From: an uncultured Flavobacteriaceae bacterium
GTDB taxonomy: Bacteria; Bacteroidota; Bacteroidia; Flavobacteriales; Flavobacteriaceae
Direction of reading: 5' to 3'
Assembly: GCA_937923735.1 (NCBI GenBank)
Contig: CALDUJ010000079.1
Coordinates: forward strand, 1 to 35,364
DNA: 35,364 nt
The notes beneath the pieces were generated by a model. It saw only the letters and a list, made by a program, of their open reading frames with translations. It did no database searches and was not told the origin of the DNA. This document shows, one piece after another, positions 7,528-15,292 of the stretch; the first letter of the stretch is position 1, and the number at the start of each line of letters is the position of its first letter. Made by a program: the position numbers and the translations under genes.

Positions 7528-8154
7528 ATGCCATTATACAAATCCATCACCGTAAACTCACAAACTATTGTTAAGATTTGGCGTATTGAAGAGTCATATG
7601 ATGACTTGATTAAACCACTTCAATTAAGACCTGAGAGCCAAGAAAGAGTTGACGGAATGAAATCTTCTGTTCATCAGAGAGGATTTTTGAGTGTGCGTCA
7701 TTTGCTACACGAATTTGGCTACAAGGATAATGACTTATACTACGATGAAAATGGGAAACCTCATTTAAAGGATGGTAAGAATATATCCATTACCCATTCA
7801 TTTAATTATTCTGCTGTTATTGTTTCAGATTCAATAGTAGGTATTGATATAGAAAAGCAAAGAGACAAAATAAAGATTGTAGCTCCTAAATTTATTGATT
7901 ACGAAGAGCAGTATTTAAAAGACAAAGACCCAGATTTAGTTAAAAAACTGACAATCATTTGGTGTATAAAGGAGTCTTTGTTCAAACTTTTTGCTACGCC
8001 AGGTTTGAGTTTTAAGATGAACACATTTGTAATACCATTCATGCTTCGAGATGATTTTACAAATGCATGGATAGATTATAAATCCAGTAAACTAAAATAT
8101 GACGCTAATTTTTTGGAATTTGATGGATTTTCATGCGCCTATGTAATGTCTTGA
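7528..8154 (+). CDS. 4'-phosphopantetheinyl transferase superfamily protein
   Basis: Transfers the phosphopantetheine arm of CoA to carrier proteins such as ACP. The 208 residues show the two family signatures: VGIDIE (about residues 109-114), carrying the metal-binding Asp and Glu, and WCIKESLFK (about 152-160). Length fits the Sfp/EntD-like class rather than the short AcpS. Flavobacteria commonly carry such a gene; which carrier protein it serves cannot be read here. It is the first gene of a tight run, and its TGA overlaps the next ATG (TGATG). Confidence 0.9.
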   Translation: MPLYKSITVNSQTIVKIWRIEESYDDLIKPLQLRPESQERVDGMKSSVHQRGFLSVRHLLHEFGYKDNDLYYDENGKPHLKDGKNISITHSFNYSAVIVSDSIVGIDIEKQRDKIKIVAPKFIDYEEQYLKDKDPDLVKKLTIIWCIKESLFKLFATPGLSFKMNTFVIPFMLRDDFTNAWIDYKSSKLKYDANFLEFDGFSCAYVMS

Positions 8155-8876
8155 TGAACAGTGTTTATAAAAACATACAGGCTTCTATAAAAAAGAAAGA
8201 AAAGTTATTGGCTGTTCTTATAGATCCAGATAAAACAACTTTGGAAGCGCTTCCAAGTTTTATGGATAAGTTAAATGCTTCTATTGCGACACATGTTTTT
8301 GTTGGGGGAAGCGAAGTAAGTAAGCATGTTACCCAAATTCTTATTGCAGCGCTAAAAAATCTTACAAAAATTCCTGTTGTAGTTTTTCCAGGAGATATTA
8401 CTCAGATTTCTGAGAATGCAGATGCATTATTGTTTTTATCCCTTATTTCTGGTAGGAACCCTGACTATTTAATTGATAAACATGTACAAGCAATACCTTT
8501 ATTAAAGGCATCTGAGTTAGAGGTTATTCCAACAGGATATGTTCTAATTGAGAGTGGCAAAAAAACATCTGTAGAGCGTGTTACAAAAACGCAACCCATG
8601 AAAAGAAATGAGGTGTCTAAGATTGTAGATACATCCTTAGCGGGACAACTTCTAGGACAAAAATTAATGTATTTAGAGGCTGGGAGTGGCGCTACACATC
8701 CGATTGATTCTGAAATAATAGCAGAAGTAAAAAAAGCGATTAGTATTCCATTAATTGTTGGAGGAGGCGTAAGAAGTAAAAAACAATTAGATGATGCATA
8801 CGGAGCTGGTGCAGATATGGTAGTTGTCGGTACAGCTTTTGAAGAAGATGAAGCTTTTTTTAATGAATTAAATTAA
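8154..8876 (+). CDS. Geranylgeranylglyceryl/heptaprenylglyceryl phosphate synthase (PcrB/GGGPS family)
   Basis: A TIM-barrel prenyltransferase that joins a polyprenyl diphosphate to glycerol 1-phosphate, making the ether bond of archaeal-type lipids. Seen: LIDPDK (22-27), VGGSEVSKH, a central GYVLIESG, AGSGATHPI and VGGGVRSKKQ (phosphate site). I start at the ATG at 8154, which overlaps the upstream TGA; an in-frame ATG at 8133 would run 21 nt back into the PPTase gene. Bacteroidota members exist and some have GGGPS activity, but the cell product is not generally known. YkoF-like and pnuC genes follow closely. Confidence 0.9.
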   Translation: MNSVYKNIQASIKKKEKLLAVLIDPDKTTLEALPSFMDKLNASIATHVFVGGSEVSKHVTQILIAALKNLTKIPVVVFPGDITQISENADALLFLSLISGRNPDYLIDKHVQAIPLLKASELEVIPTGYVLIESGKKTSVERVTKTQPMKRNEVSKIVDTSLAGQLLGQKLMYLEAGSGATHPIDSEIIAEVKKAISIPLIVGGGVRSKKQLDDAYGAGADMVVVGTAFEEDEAFFNELN

Positions 8877-8881
8877 AGAGA

Positions 8882-9142
8882 ATGAAGATATCCGTAGATT
8901 TAACCTTGTCACCTTTACAGGATAATTACGAGGAACATATAATTACTTTTATTAAAGCATTACGAAATTCTGAATTTAAAGTACTAGAAAATCCTCTTAG
9001 TACTCAAGTGTATGGTGATTATGATACTTTAATGCCGTTTTTAACAAAGACGATAAGGGCATCTTTTCAAAATCAAGATATTTCAGTACTTACTATGAAG
9101 GTAATAAAATCAGATAGAAGCGATTATGAGCCAAATTTTTGA
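8882..9142 (+). CDS. YkoF-like thiamine-binding domain protein
   Basis: 86 residues with the pattern of the YkoF/MTH1187-like ferredoxin fold: MKISVDLTLSPL at the N-terminus, then STQVYGDYDTLMPFL and a C-terminal strand SVLTMKVIKS. YkoF binds thiamine or HMP in Bacillus, and single-domain relatives often sit with thiamine transport genes. Here it overlaps by 17 nt a PnuC-type transporter, and a TPP riboswitch controls a nearby TonB receptor, which supports a thiamine link. Assignment rests on fold pattern and context; a plain MTH1187-like protein is the alternative. Confidence 0.65.
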   Translation: MKISVDLTLSPLQDNYEEHIITFIKALRNSEFKVLENPLSTQVYGDYDTLMPFLTKTIRASFQNQDISVLTMKVIKSDRSDYEPNF

Positions 9143-9758
9143 TTTTTTCCTTGAAGCCTACAAAGCTACTCCCAGATACCAAATAGTACTAGAAGCTATA
9201 GCTTTCGTATTCGGTATAGCCAGTGTTTGGTTTGCTAAAAAAGAAAATATATTAGTATACCCAACAGGTATAATCTGCACTGTAATTACTGTGTATCTAC
9301 TTTATATCAACGAGTATTTTGGTGATATGATGATGAATTTTTACTATTCTGTAATGAGTATTTATGGTTGGTGGAACTGGTCCAGAAAAAAGAAAGGAAA
9401 ATATATTGTACCTATTTCCAGAACCAATACTAAAGAGAAATGGATAGGCTTTGCACTTTTTCTATCTACAATGGTAGTTACTTTTATGGTATATAAAGCA
9501 TACGATTACAATATCCAAATTCCGAATTATTTGGACATTTTAACTTCAGGAATTTTCTTTACTGCGATGTGGTATATGGCAAATAAAAAGATAGAAAACT
9601 GGACACTATGGATTGTGGCAAATATTATTACAATTCCTTTATATGCTTATAGAGGATTAGGAATGCTATCACTCCAATACATCATCTTCACTATATTAGC
9701 AATACAAGGATATTTAGAATGGAAGAAAAGCTTAAACAGAAACCTTCAAACTGCATAA
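9126..9758 (+). CDS. pnuC: PnuC-family vitamin transporter (probably thiamine, PnuT-like)
   Basis: 210-residue inner-membrane protein with about seven hydrophobic segments (for example VLEAIAFVFGIASVWFA and IGFALFLSTMVVTFMV). GWWNWSRKK near residue 81 carries the W-x-x-W motif of the family. PnuC members take up nicotinamide riboside, while PnuT members take up thiamine by facilitated diffusion followed by phosphorylation inside. The YkoF-like gene upstream, the kinase-like gene downstream and the TPP riboswitch favour thiamine; the NadR-like kinase leaves nicotinamide riboside possible. Overlaps its neighbours by 17 and 40 nt. Confidence 0.85.
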   Translation: MSQIFDFFLEAYKATPRYQIVLEAIAFVFGIASVWFAKKENILVYPTGIICTVITVYLLYINEYFGDMMMNFYYSVMSIYGWWNWSRKKKGKYIVPISRTNTKEKWIGFALFLSTMVVTFMVYKAYDYNIQIPNYLDILTSGIFFTAMWYMANKKIENWTLWIVANIITIPLYAYRGLGMLSLQYIIFTILAIQGYLEWKKSLNRNLQTA

Positions 9759-10288
9759 AGGTTGTATTATTTGGGCCGGAATCTACTGGCAAAACAACGC
9801 TTTCTATGCAATTGGCTAGACATTATGATTCTGTTTGGGTGCCAGAATATGCAAGGCAATACCTGCAAAGTAAATGGAATAACGAAAGAAAAACTTGTGA
9901 GCCAAAAGATTTATTGCCTATTGCTAAAGGGCAAATTCGTTTGGAAAATAAATTAGCAAGAAAAACTAATACTGTGTTGATTTGTGATACAGATCTTTTA
10001 GAAACAAAAGTCTATTCCGAAGCATACTATTTAGGAACTTGTGACCCTGTTTTAGAGAAATATGCTATCGAAAACACATACGACCTTTATTTTTTAACGT
10101 ATATTGATACCCCTTGGGAAGCCGACGACTTACGAGATAAACCAGAGCATAGAGAAGAAATGTTCAAAGCTTTCGAAAGTGCCTTAATAAAGTACAATAG
10201 ACCTTATGTGCTGCTTAAGGGAAGTAAGCAAAACAGACTAGAAGAGGCCATAAAGTATATCGACCAACTTTTAAAGAAACAACGTTGA
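9719..10288 (+). CDS. NadR-like P-loop ATPase/kinase linked to PnuC
   Basis: 189 residues with Walker A GPESTGKT (19-26) and a pattern typical of the ribosylnicotinamide kinase domain of NadR (VPEYARQYL, then CDTDLLETKVYSEAYYLG, then DTPWEADDLRDKPEHR). No nucleotidyltransferase or HTH domain is present, so it is the kinase module alone. It overlaps pnuC by 40 nt, which implies coupled expression: the transporter brings in the vitamin and this enzyme traps it by phosphorylation. Substrate is either nicotinamide riboside (as in NadR) or, from the thiamine context, thiamine; the sequence alone does not decide. Confidence 0.75.
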   Translation: MEEKLKQKPSNCIKVVLFGPESTGKTTLSMQLARHYDSVWVPEYARQYLQSKWNNERKTCEPKDLLPIAKGQIRLENKLARKTNTVLICDTDLLETKVYSEAYYLGTCDPVLEKYAIENTYDLYFLTYIDTPWEADDLRDKPEHREEMFKAFESALIKYNRPYVLLKGSKQNRLEEAIKYIDQLLKKQR

Positions 10289-11838
10289 ATTTTACAGAAA
10301 AACAACTCAAACAAATACATGATAAAGGGCTGACTTTAGATAAAGTTCAGAGTCAAGTAAACCTATTCAAGAAAGGGCTGCCATTTGTTAATTTAAAATC
10401 GGCTGCAACTATTGGGAATGGTATTTTGTCCATTAATGATAATGAAAGAAAAGATTTAATTGAGAATTATGACAATAAGCGTGATGATATATCAATACTA
10501 AAGTTTGTTCCTGCATCTGGTGCTGCGACCCGAATGTTTAAGTTCTTATTTAAATTCTTTGAAGACTTCAGGCCGAAGGAAGAAAGTCTTAATTCTTATA
10601 TAAACAGGAAGAAAGCTTCAGAAATGTCGATTTTTTTTGTAGGCATAAATAAGCTTCCTTTTTATTATATAGTAAAACAACAACTACATAAACTGAATAA
10701 AAATTTTGGTAAACTTAGTCTTAATGAGCAGTTGTATTTGTTTGTAGAAATGATGATGGCTAAGGATAAACTTAACTATGGTAACTACCCAAAAGGGTTG
10801 ATTCCTTTTCATCAATATAGGGATCATATAGCCACTGCTTTTGAGGAACATCTCTTTGAAGCCGCTATATATGCTTCGTCTAATGGTAAGGCAGATTTGC
10901 ATTTTACGATTTCAGAAAAGCATAAAAATATTTTTGATGAAGAGTTTAAGAGAATTGAAGAAATCGTCGAAAGAAAAACAAATACAGCTTTTGATATTTC
11001 ATTTTCATATCAAAAAGAATCCACAGATACTATAGCATTAACAACAGACAATAAGCCCTATATTGAAGAGGATGGATCATTATTGTTTAGGCCATCTGGT
11101 CATGGTGCGTTAATAGAAAATTTAAACGACCTTGATGCTGATGTTATTTTTATCAAAAATATAGACAATGTTGTTGTTTTCAAGTACGAACAAGAAGTTG
11201 CCGATAGTAAGAAAATGTTGGCGGGTAAATTATTGAAAGTGCAAGAACAAGCCTTTACATATTTAAGAGCTTTAGAAGCAGATGTCAATGAAGAAAAATT
11301 AATGGTTATCGCTCAGTTTATGTCTAATGAGCTTAATTTGGTTATTAGTACTGAGTTCGAGAAGTATAGCAAAAAGTATCAAAAAGAATATTTGTTCGAA
11401 AAGCTCAATCGTCCAATAAGAGTCTGTGGCATGGTAAAAAATGAAGGTGAACCCGGTGGCGGTCCATTTTGGGTAAAAGATGAAAGTGCTAATATATCTT
11501 TACAGATAGTTGAGTCTGCTCAAATTGATAAAAAGAACAAACATCAAAAAAATATTCTTAAAAATGCAACTCATTTTAATCCAGTAGATCTTGTATGTGG
11601 TGTTAAAGACTATAAAGGCAATAAGTTTGATTTAACTAAATATGTAGATCATAAAACTGCTTTTATCACAATGAAAACGAAAGTTGGTAAAGACATTAAA
11701 GCATTAGAGCTACCTGGATTATGGAACGGAAGTATGGCAAATTGGAACACAATTTTCGTTGAGGTACCACTTGTTACTTTTAATCCTGTGAAAACTGTCA
11801 ATGACCTTCTAAAAGCCCATCATCAAGTTGGTAGCTAA
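10285..11838 (+). CDS. DUF4301 family protein
   Basis: 517-residue protein of the Bacteroidota family DUF4301, recognised from LKFVPASGAATRMFKFLFKFF (about 71-91), GNYPKGLIPFH, FRPSGHGALIENLNDLDADV and GEPGGGPFWV. The stretch SGAATRMFK resembles the first loop of nucleotidyltransferases (GxGTRM), so a nucleotide-sugar-transferase-like fold is possible, but the function is unknown. The start is a TTG overlapping the upstream TGA by 4 nt (TTGA); the next in-frame ATG would remove conserved sequence. The last base of its stop is the first base of the arfB ATG. Confidence 0.85.
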   Translation: MNFTEKQLKQIHDKGLTLDKVQSQVNLFKKGLPFVNLKSAATIGNGILSINDNERKDLIENYDNKRDDISILKFVPASGAATRMFKFLFKFFEDFRPKEESLNSYINRKKASEMSIFFVGINKLPFYYIVKQQLHKLNKNFGKLSLNEQLYLFVEMMMAKDKLNYGNYPKGLIPFHQYRDHIATAFEEHLFEAAIYASSNGKADLHFTISEKHKNIFDEEFKRIEEIVERKTNTAFDISFSYQKESTDTIALTTDNKPYIEEDGSLLFRPSGHGALIENLNDLDADVIFIKNIDNVVVFKYEQEVADSKKMLAGKLLKVQEQAFTYLRALEADVNEEKLMVIAQFMSNELNLVISTEFEKYSKKYQKEYLFEKLNRPIRVCGMVKNEGEPGGGPFWVKDESANISLQIVESAQIDKKNKHQKNILKNATHFNPVDLVCGVKDYKGNKFDLTKYVDHKTAFITMKTKVGKDIKALELPGLWNGSMANWNTIFVEVPLVTFNPVKTVNDLLKAHHQVGS

Positions 11839-12245
11839 TGATTACCGTTGAAGATATAATATCAGAGATTCAATTCAAAGCTGTTAGAAGTTCTGGTAGT
11901 GGAGGGCAGCATGTAAACAAGGTTTCGACAAAGATTGAACTCAGGTATGATTTATTGAAATCCACGGTTCTTACAGAAGAACACAAAGAACTTTTACTCA
12001 AAACAATTGCAGAAAGATTAACTAAAGACAATGTCATTATTCTTCACTGTGATGAAACTAGAAGCCAGTATCGAAATAAAGAAATAATTGTCAGACGTTT
12101 GCTTGATATCCTTAATAGAGGGTTGGTACAACCAAAAATGCGCAAACCTACAAGAATCCCCAAATCTGTTAGGCTAAAACGACTAAAAAACAAGAAACTA
12201 CAATCCGATAAAAAAACATCTCGGAAAAAACCTAATATTGAATAA
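11838..12245 (+). CDS. arfB: Alternative ribosome-rescue factor ArfB (peptidyl-tRNA hydrolase)
   Basis: Hydrolyses peptidyl-tRNA in ribosomes stalled at mRNA ends. The 135 residues carry the class I release-factor motif GGQ (22-24, within SSGSGGQHVNKV) near the N-terminus, no stop-codon recognition domain, and a long basic tail (RLKRLKNKKLQSDKKTSRKK) that in ArfB enters the empty mRNA channel. It starts with a 1-nt overlap (TAATG) with DUF4301, so it is the last gene of the run from 7528. A TPP riboswitch promoter follows. Confidence 0.92.
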   Translation: MITVEDIISEIQFKAVRSSGSGGQHVNKVSTKIELRYDLLKSTVLTEEHKELLLKTIAERLTKDNVIILHCDETRSQYRNKEIIVRRLLDILNRGLVQPKMRKPTRIPKSVRLKRLKNKKLQSDKKTSRKKPNIE

Positions 12246-12285
12246 AAAATTCTTGATTCATAATTAGTAAATCAAAAATCCTATA

Positions 12286-12293
12286 TATCTTTG
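12286..12293 (+). promoter_or_regulatory. -7 element of the TPP-riboswitch transcript
   Basis: TATCTTTG is an exact TAnnTTTG match. It would place the transcription start near 12298, at the first base pair of the aptamer P1 stem (12297). A TTA at 12264-12266 is the only candidate -33 element at the right spacing. Confidence 0.55.
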
Positions 12294-12296
12294 CTG

Positions 12297-12379
12297 CGTT
12301 CTCATTAGGGGTGCCGATAAGCGGCTGAGATCATACCCATTGAACCTGGAACAGGTAATGCTGTTTAGGAAAGCGAACG
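12297..12379 (+). promoter_or_regulatory. TPP (thi-box) riboswitch aptamer
   Basis: Contains the conserved thi-box blocks in order: GGGGTGCC (12308-12315), GGCTGAGA (12323-12330), ACCC (12335-12338), GAACCTG (12342-12348) and GGTAATGC (12354-12361), closed by P1 pairing CGTTC (12297-12301) with GAACG (12375-12379). It controls the TonB-dependent receptor 140 nt downstream, marking that receptor as thiamine related. Confidence 0.95.
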
Positions 12380-12383
12380 TTAA

Positions 12384-12406
12384 AAAAATGTCCTGAGGAT
12401 ATTTTT
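12384..12406 (+). terminator. Candidate terminator of the riboswitch expression platform
   Basis: AAAAATGTCC (12384-12393) pairs with GGATATTTTT (12397-12406) as a 10-bp stem with one G-U and a 3-nt loop, ending in five T, five bases after the aptamer. It fits ligand-dependent transcription termination. About 110 nt of leader with no other clear structure then precede the receptor start; an AGGAGG at 12431-12436 is not next to any start codon. Confidence 0.6.
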
Positions 12407-12515
12407 GTGGATGCCAAATAATCATCGATTAGGAGGTTGCTATAAATAACGTTTATTAAGTAATATCAACAATAGAATAATCACCCCTTTTTATTCGCAT
12501 AAATTTTAGTTTCGA

Positions 12516-14732
12516 ATGAAAAGTAATTTTGCATTCCTGTCTATTCGGTTATTTTTTAAAAAAGTATCAGTATTACTGTTTTTTATTGCTTCTACATCTG
12601 TTTTTGCTCAAGAAAAGGAAAAAGATTCGACGCAATTACAAAAGCTAGATGAAGTTCTAGTTAGTGCCATTCGTGTTAAGGAAGGAACACCCATGACCTA
12701 CAGTAATGTATCTAAAGAAGAGCTAAATAAAAGAAATCTTGGTCAAGACATTCCAATACTGTTAAACTATTTACCTAGTGTCGTTACAACCACAGACGCT
12801 GGTGCTGGAGTGGGATACACTGGTATTCGTGTCAGGGGTAGTGATGCCACACGAGTTAACGTTACAATTAACGGTATTCCTTATAACGACTCCGAATCCC
12901 ATGGTACCTTTTGGGTAAATCTTGGGGATTTTGCGTCCTCTGTTGAGAGCCTTCAGTTGCAAAGGGGTGTGGGTACTTCTACTAATGGTTCAGGTGCTTT
13001 TGGTGCGAGTTTAAATATTCTTACAGATGCAGTCTCAGAGAAAGCTAATGCAGAAATTGCTTCATCTATTGGCTCATTTAATACTTTTAAGAATACTGTA
13101 AAATTCAGCACCGGTAAACTTAATAATCATTTTGAAGTGGCGGGAAGACTTTCTAAGATAACAAGTGATGGTTATATAGACAGAGCCGAATCAGAACTAA
13201 AATCATATTTTCTTCAAGGAAGTTATGTAGATGATAATACTCTTATTAAAGCGATTACTTTTGGAGGTTTTGAAAGAACATATCAATCTTGGTTTGGTAT
13301 TGATGCTGCTACTTTAGAATCTGATAGAACGTTCAACCCAGCAGGAATTTATACAGACGATAATGGAGATACTCAGTTTTATGACAACGAAGTTGATAAC
13401 TACAATCAAGACCATTATCAATTACATTGGAATCAGCGATATGATAATAATTGGTCCTCTAATTTAGCATTTCATTATACTTACGGAAGAGGATATTTTG
13501 AGCAATACAAAGAAGACGAAGATTTCTCTACTTACGGATTTACGCCAATTGTTATCGGAGGTGAAACGATTGAAACCACAGATCTAATACGAAGACGTTG
13601 GTTGGATAACGACTTTTACGGCACTACTTTTTCTTTAAACTATAAAAATTCTAAAACGGATATAGTCTTTGGAGGCGCTTATAATGTATACGAGGGAGAC
13701 CATTTTGGAGAGGTTATTTGGGCACAATTTGCCAGCAATAGCGAAATACGAGACCGCTATTACGATAATTCTGCAAAGAAAACTGAATTTAATGTGTTTT
13801 CTAAAGCTACTTTTAAGCTAGATGGTAAATGGAGTCTTTACGGTGATTTGCAAGTCCGAAGTATCGATTACTCAACTGATGGCGGATTGAATTCTGATTT
13901 GATAAATTTTTCAGTAGAGGATAACTTTACCTTCTTCAATCCTAAAGTTGGGGCTACATATCAATTAAATCAGGACAATACTTTGTATGCTTCTTATGCA
14001 CGTGCAAACAGAGAACCCAACCGTACAGATTACGAAAATGGAAATCCAGAACCAGAAGAGTTAAACGATTTTGAGCTAGGATGGAGACATGTTTCAGAGA
14101 GAACAGTCTTAAATACAAATGTATATTATATGGGTTATAATAACCAACTAGTGCTCACTGGAGCATTAGATGATGTTGGTGCTCCCATACGTGCAAATAG
14201 TGGTAAAAGTTATCGATTAGGGCTCGAAGTTGATGCCCAAATAAAGATTTCTGATAAGTTTTCGGTATTGCCAAACATTGCTATTAGCACTAATAAGAAT
14301 GTTGACTTTTCGAGAACTTTAAATGGTGAGTTAATTACTATTGGAAATACAAATATTTCTTTTTCGCCAGATGTAATTATTGGAAATATGTTACAATTTA
14401 ATCCAATACAAAACCTTCAATTTGTGTTCTTGTCTAAATATGTTGGAGAGCAATACATGAGTAATTTTGACGTGGAAGCCTCTAAGTTGGATAGTTATTT
14501 TGTAAATGATTTTAATGTCACTTACGAGATAAAGCCAAAATCAATTTTCAAATCAATTGTTTTATCAGGTCTAGTGAATAATATTTTTAACACCAAGTAT
14601 GTTTCTAATGGGTATTATTTTACATTCGATGTGCCTAATGATCCTAATCCAGGTGTCACAACTTTTGATGGTGCAGGGTTTTATCCGCAAGCGGGAACTA
14701 ATTTTTTGTTAGGGGCGACGTTTAAGTTTTAA
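12516..14732 (+). CDS. TonB-dependent outer-membrane receptor, probably for thiamine
   Basis: 738 residues. A signal peptide (hydrophobic VSVLLFFIASTSVFAQ, cleavage near 31) is followed by a plug domain (about 45-170: LDEVLVSAIRVKEG, RVRGSDATRVNVTINGIPYN, LQLQRGVGTSTNGSGAFG) and a beta-barrel ending in aromatic FLLGATFKF, the usual outer-membrane C-terminus. It lacks the N-terminal carboxypeptidase-like domain of SusC proteins. The TPP riboswitch in its leader is strong evidence that the substrate is thiamine or a derivative, imported across the outer membrane using TonB energy. The stop overlaps the next convergent gene by 4 bp. Confidence 0.92.
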   Translation: MKSNFAFLSIRLFFKKVSVLLFFIASTSVFAQEKEKDSTQLQKLDEVLVSAIRVKEGTPMTYSNVSKEELNKRNLGQDIPILLNYLPSVVTTTDAGAGVGYTGIRVRGSDATRVNVTINGIPYNDSESHGTFWVNLGDFASSVESLQLQRGVGTSTNGSGAFGASLNILTDAVSEKANAEIASSIGSFNTFKNTVKFSTGKLNNHFEVAGRLSKITSDGYIDRAESELKSYFLQGSYVDDNTLIKAITFGGFERTYQSWFGIDAATLESDRTFNPAGIYTDDNGDTQFYDNEVDNYNQDHYQLHWNQRYDNNWSSNLAFHYTYGRGYFEQYKEDEDFSTYGFTPIVIGGETIETTDLIRRRWLDNDFYGTTFSLNYKNSKTDIVFGGAYNVYEGDHFGEVIWAQFASNSEIRDRYYDNSAKKTEFNVFSKATFKLDGKWSLYGDLQVRSIDYSTDGGLNSDLINFSVEDNFTFFNPKVGATYQLNQDNTLYASYARANREPNRTDYENGNPEPEELNDFELGWRHVSERTVLNTNVYYMGYNNQLVLTGALDDVGAPIRANSGKSYRLGLEVDAQIKISDKFSVLPNIAISTNKNVDFSRTLNGELITIGNTNISFSPDVIIGNMLQFNPIQNLQFVFLSKYVGEQYMSNFDVEASKLDSYFVNDFNVTYEIKPKSIFKSIVLSGLVNNIFNTKYVSNGYYFTFDVPNDPNPGVTTFDGAGFYPQAGTNFLLGATFKF

Positions 14733-15172
14733 TTATTAAAAACCCTAATAATATTTCCAACGACTTCAACACCATAGGGTACAAGTCCGTATTGACCAGA
14801 AGTGCCTTCTTGTTGACCGCCGTTTACAATGTTATAAGTGTTATCGTCGTCACAAGCGCATGATGCAATAATGCCTTCTACTGTAAGTCGAGAACAAGTA
14901 TTCACTTGATGATTCGGGTCACTTAACTCGAAAGCGCTGTAGGTAGTACCAGAACTATATAGTACAACGCCGTTAACACCATAAGGATTATCTAATAAAA
15001 TATAATTACCAGGAAATTGTAGATTACTGTATTGAGGAAGGTTGGTATTTATTAAATCACCAGTATCAAAAGCATAATCTGGGATATTAGGGTTGCCATT
15101 TCTGCCATCGTCATTGCTACTGCATGATGTTAGTAATAAGACAGTTAAGATAAAAATTGTAATTGTTTTCAT
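14729..15172 (-). CDS. Small lipoprotein, possibly Rieske-fold-like
   Basis: 147 residues with a lipoprotein signal (ILTVLLLTSCSS, lipid Cys at 17). Cys residues cluster in the middle (HQVNTCSRLTVEGIIASCAC), preceded by SDPNH. The arrangement, with a closing VEVVGNIIRVFN, resembles Rieske-like lipoproteins of flavobacteria, but the canonical CxH...CxxH iron-sulfur ligands are not all present, so cluster binding is doubtful. No partner gene is seen: the TonB receptor converges on it and greA diverges. Function unknown. Confidence 0.65.
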   Translation of the reverse strand: MKTITIFILTVLLLTSCSSNDDGRNGNPNIPDYAFDTGDLINTNLPQYSNLQFPGNYILLDNPYGVNGVVLYSSGTTYSAFELSDPNHQVNTCSRLTVEGIIASCACDDDNTYNIVNGGQQEGTSGQYGLVPYGVEVVGNIIRVFNN

Positions 15173-15228
15173 AACGTAATTGTGGACTTGTAATTTACGT
15201 AAAAATCGACTTTCAGGTAAATATTTTG

Positions 15229-15236
15229 TATATTTG
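15229..15236 (+). promoter_or_regulatory. -7 element of the greA promoter
   Basis: TATATTTG, exact TAnnTTTG match. The implied transcription start is near 15243, exactly where the leader hairpin begins. Confidence 0.55.
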
Positions 15237-15242
15237 TATCCT

Positions 15243-15269
15243 GAATCTCGTGTGAGCGAGATTCTTTTT
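15243..15269 (+). terminator. Terminator-like hairpin in the greA leader
   Basis: GAATCTCG (15243-15250) and CGAGATTC (15257-15264) form a perfect 8-bp stem with a 6-nt loop, followed by TTTTT A TTTT. It lies between the predicted promoter and the greA ATG on the plus strand. No plus-strand gene ends here, so it cannot be an ordinary end-of-operon terminator. Confidence 0.6.
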
Positions 15270-15292
15270 ATTTTATATTAAACGATGAAGTT

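Noticed and set aside
8133-8153. Upstream ATG start for the GGGPS gene
   Set aside because: Overlaps the PPTase end by 21 nt in another frame with non-conserved residues; the ATG at 8154 overlaps the TGA in the usual coupled manner.
12431-12436. AGGAGG as ribosome-binding site of the TonB receptor
   Set aside because: It is 80 nt from the ATG and no start codon lies just downstream.
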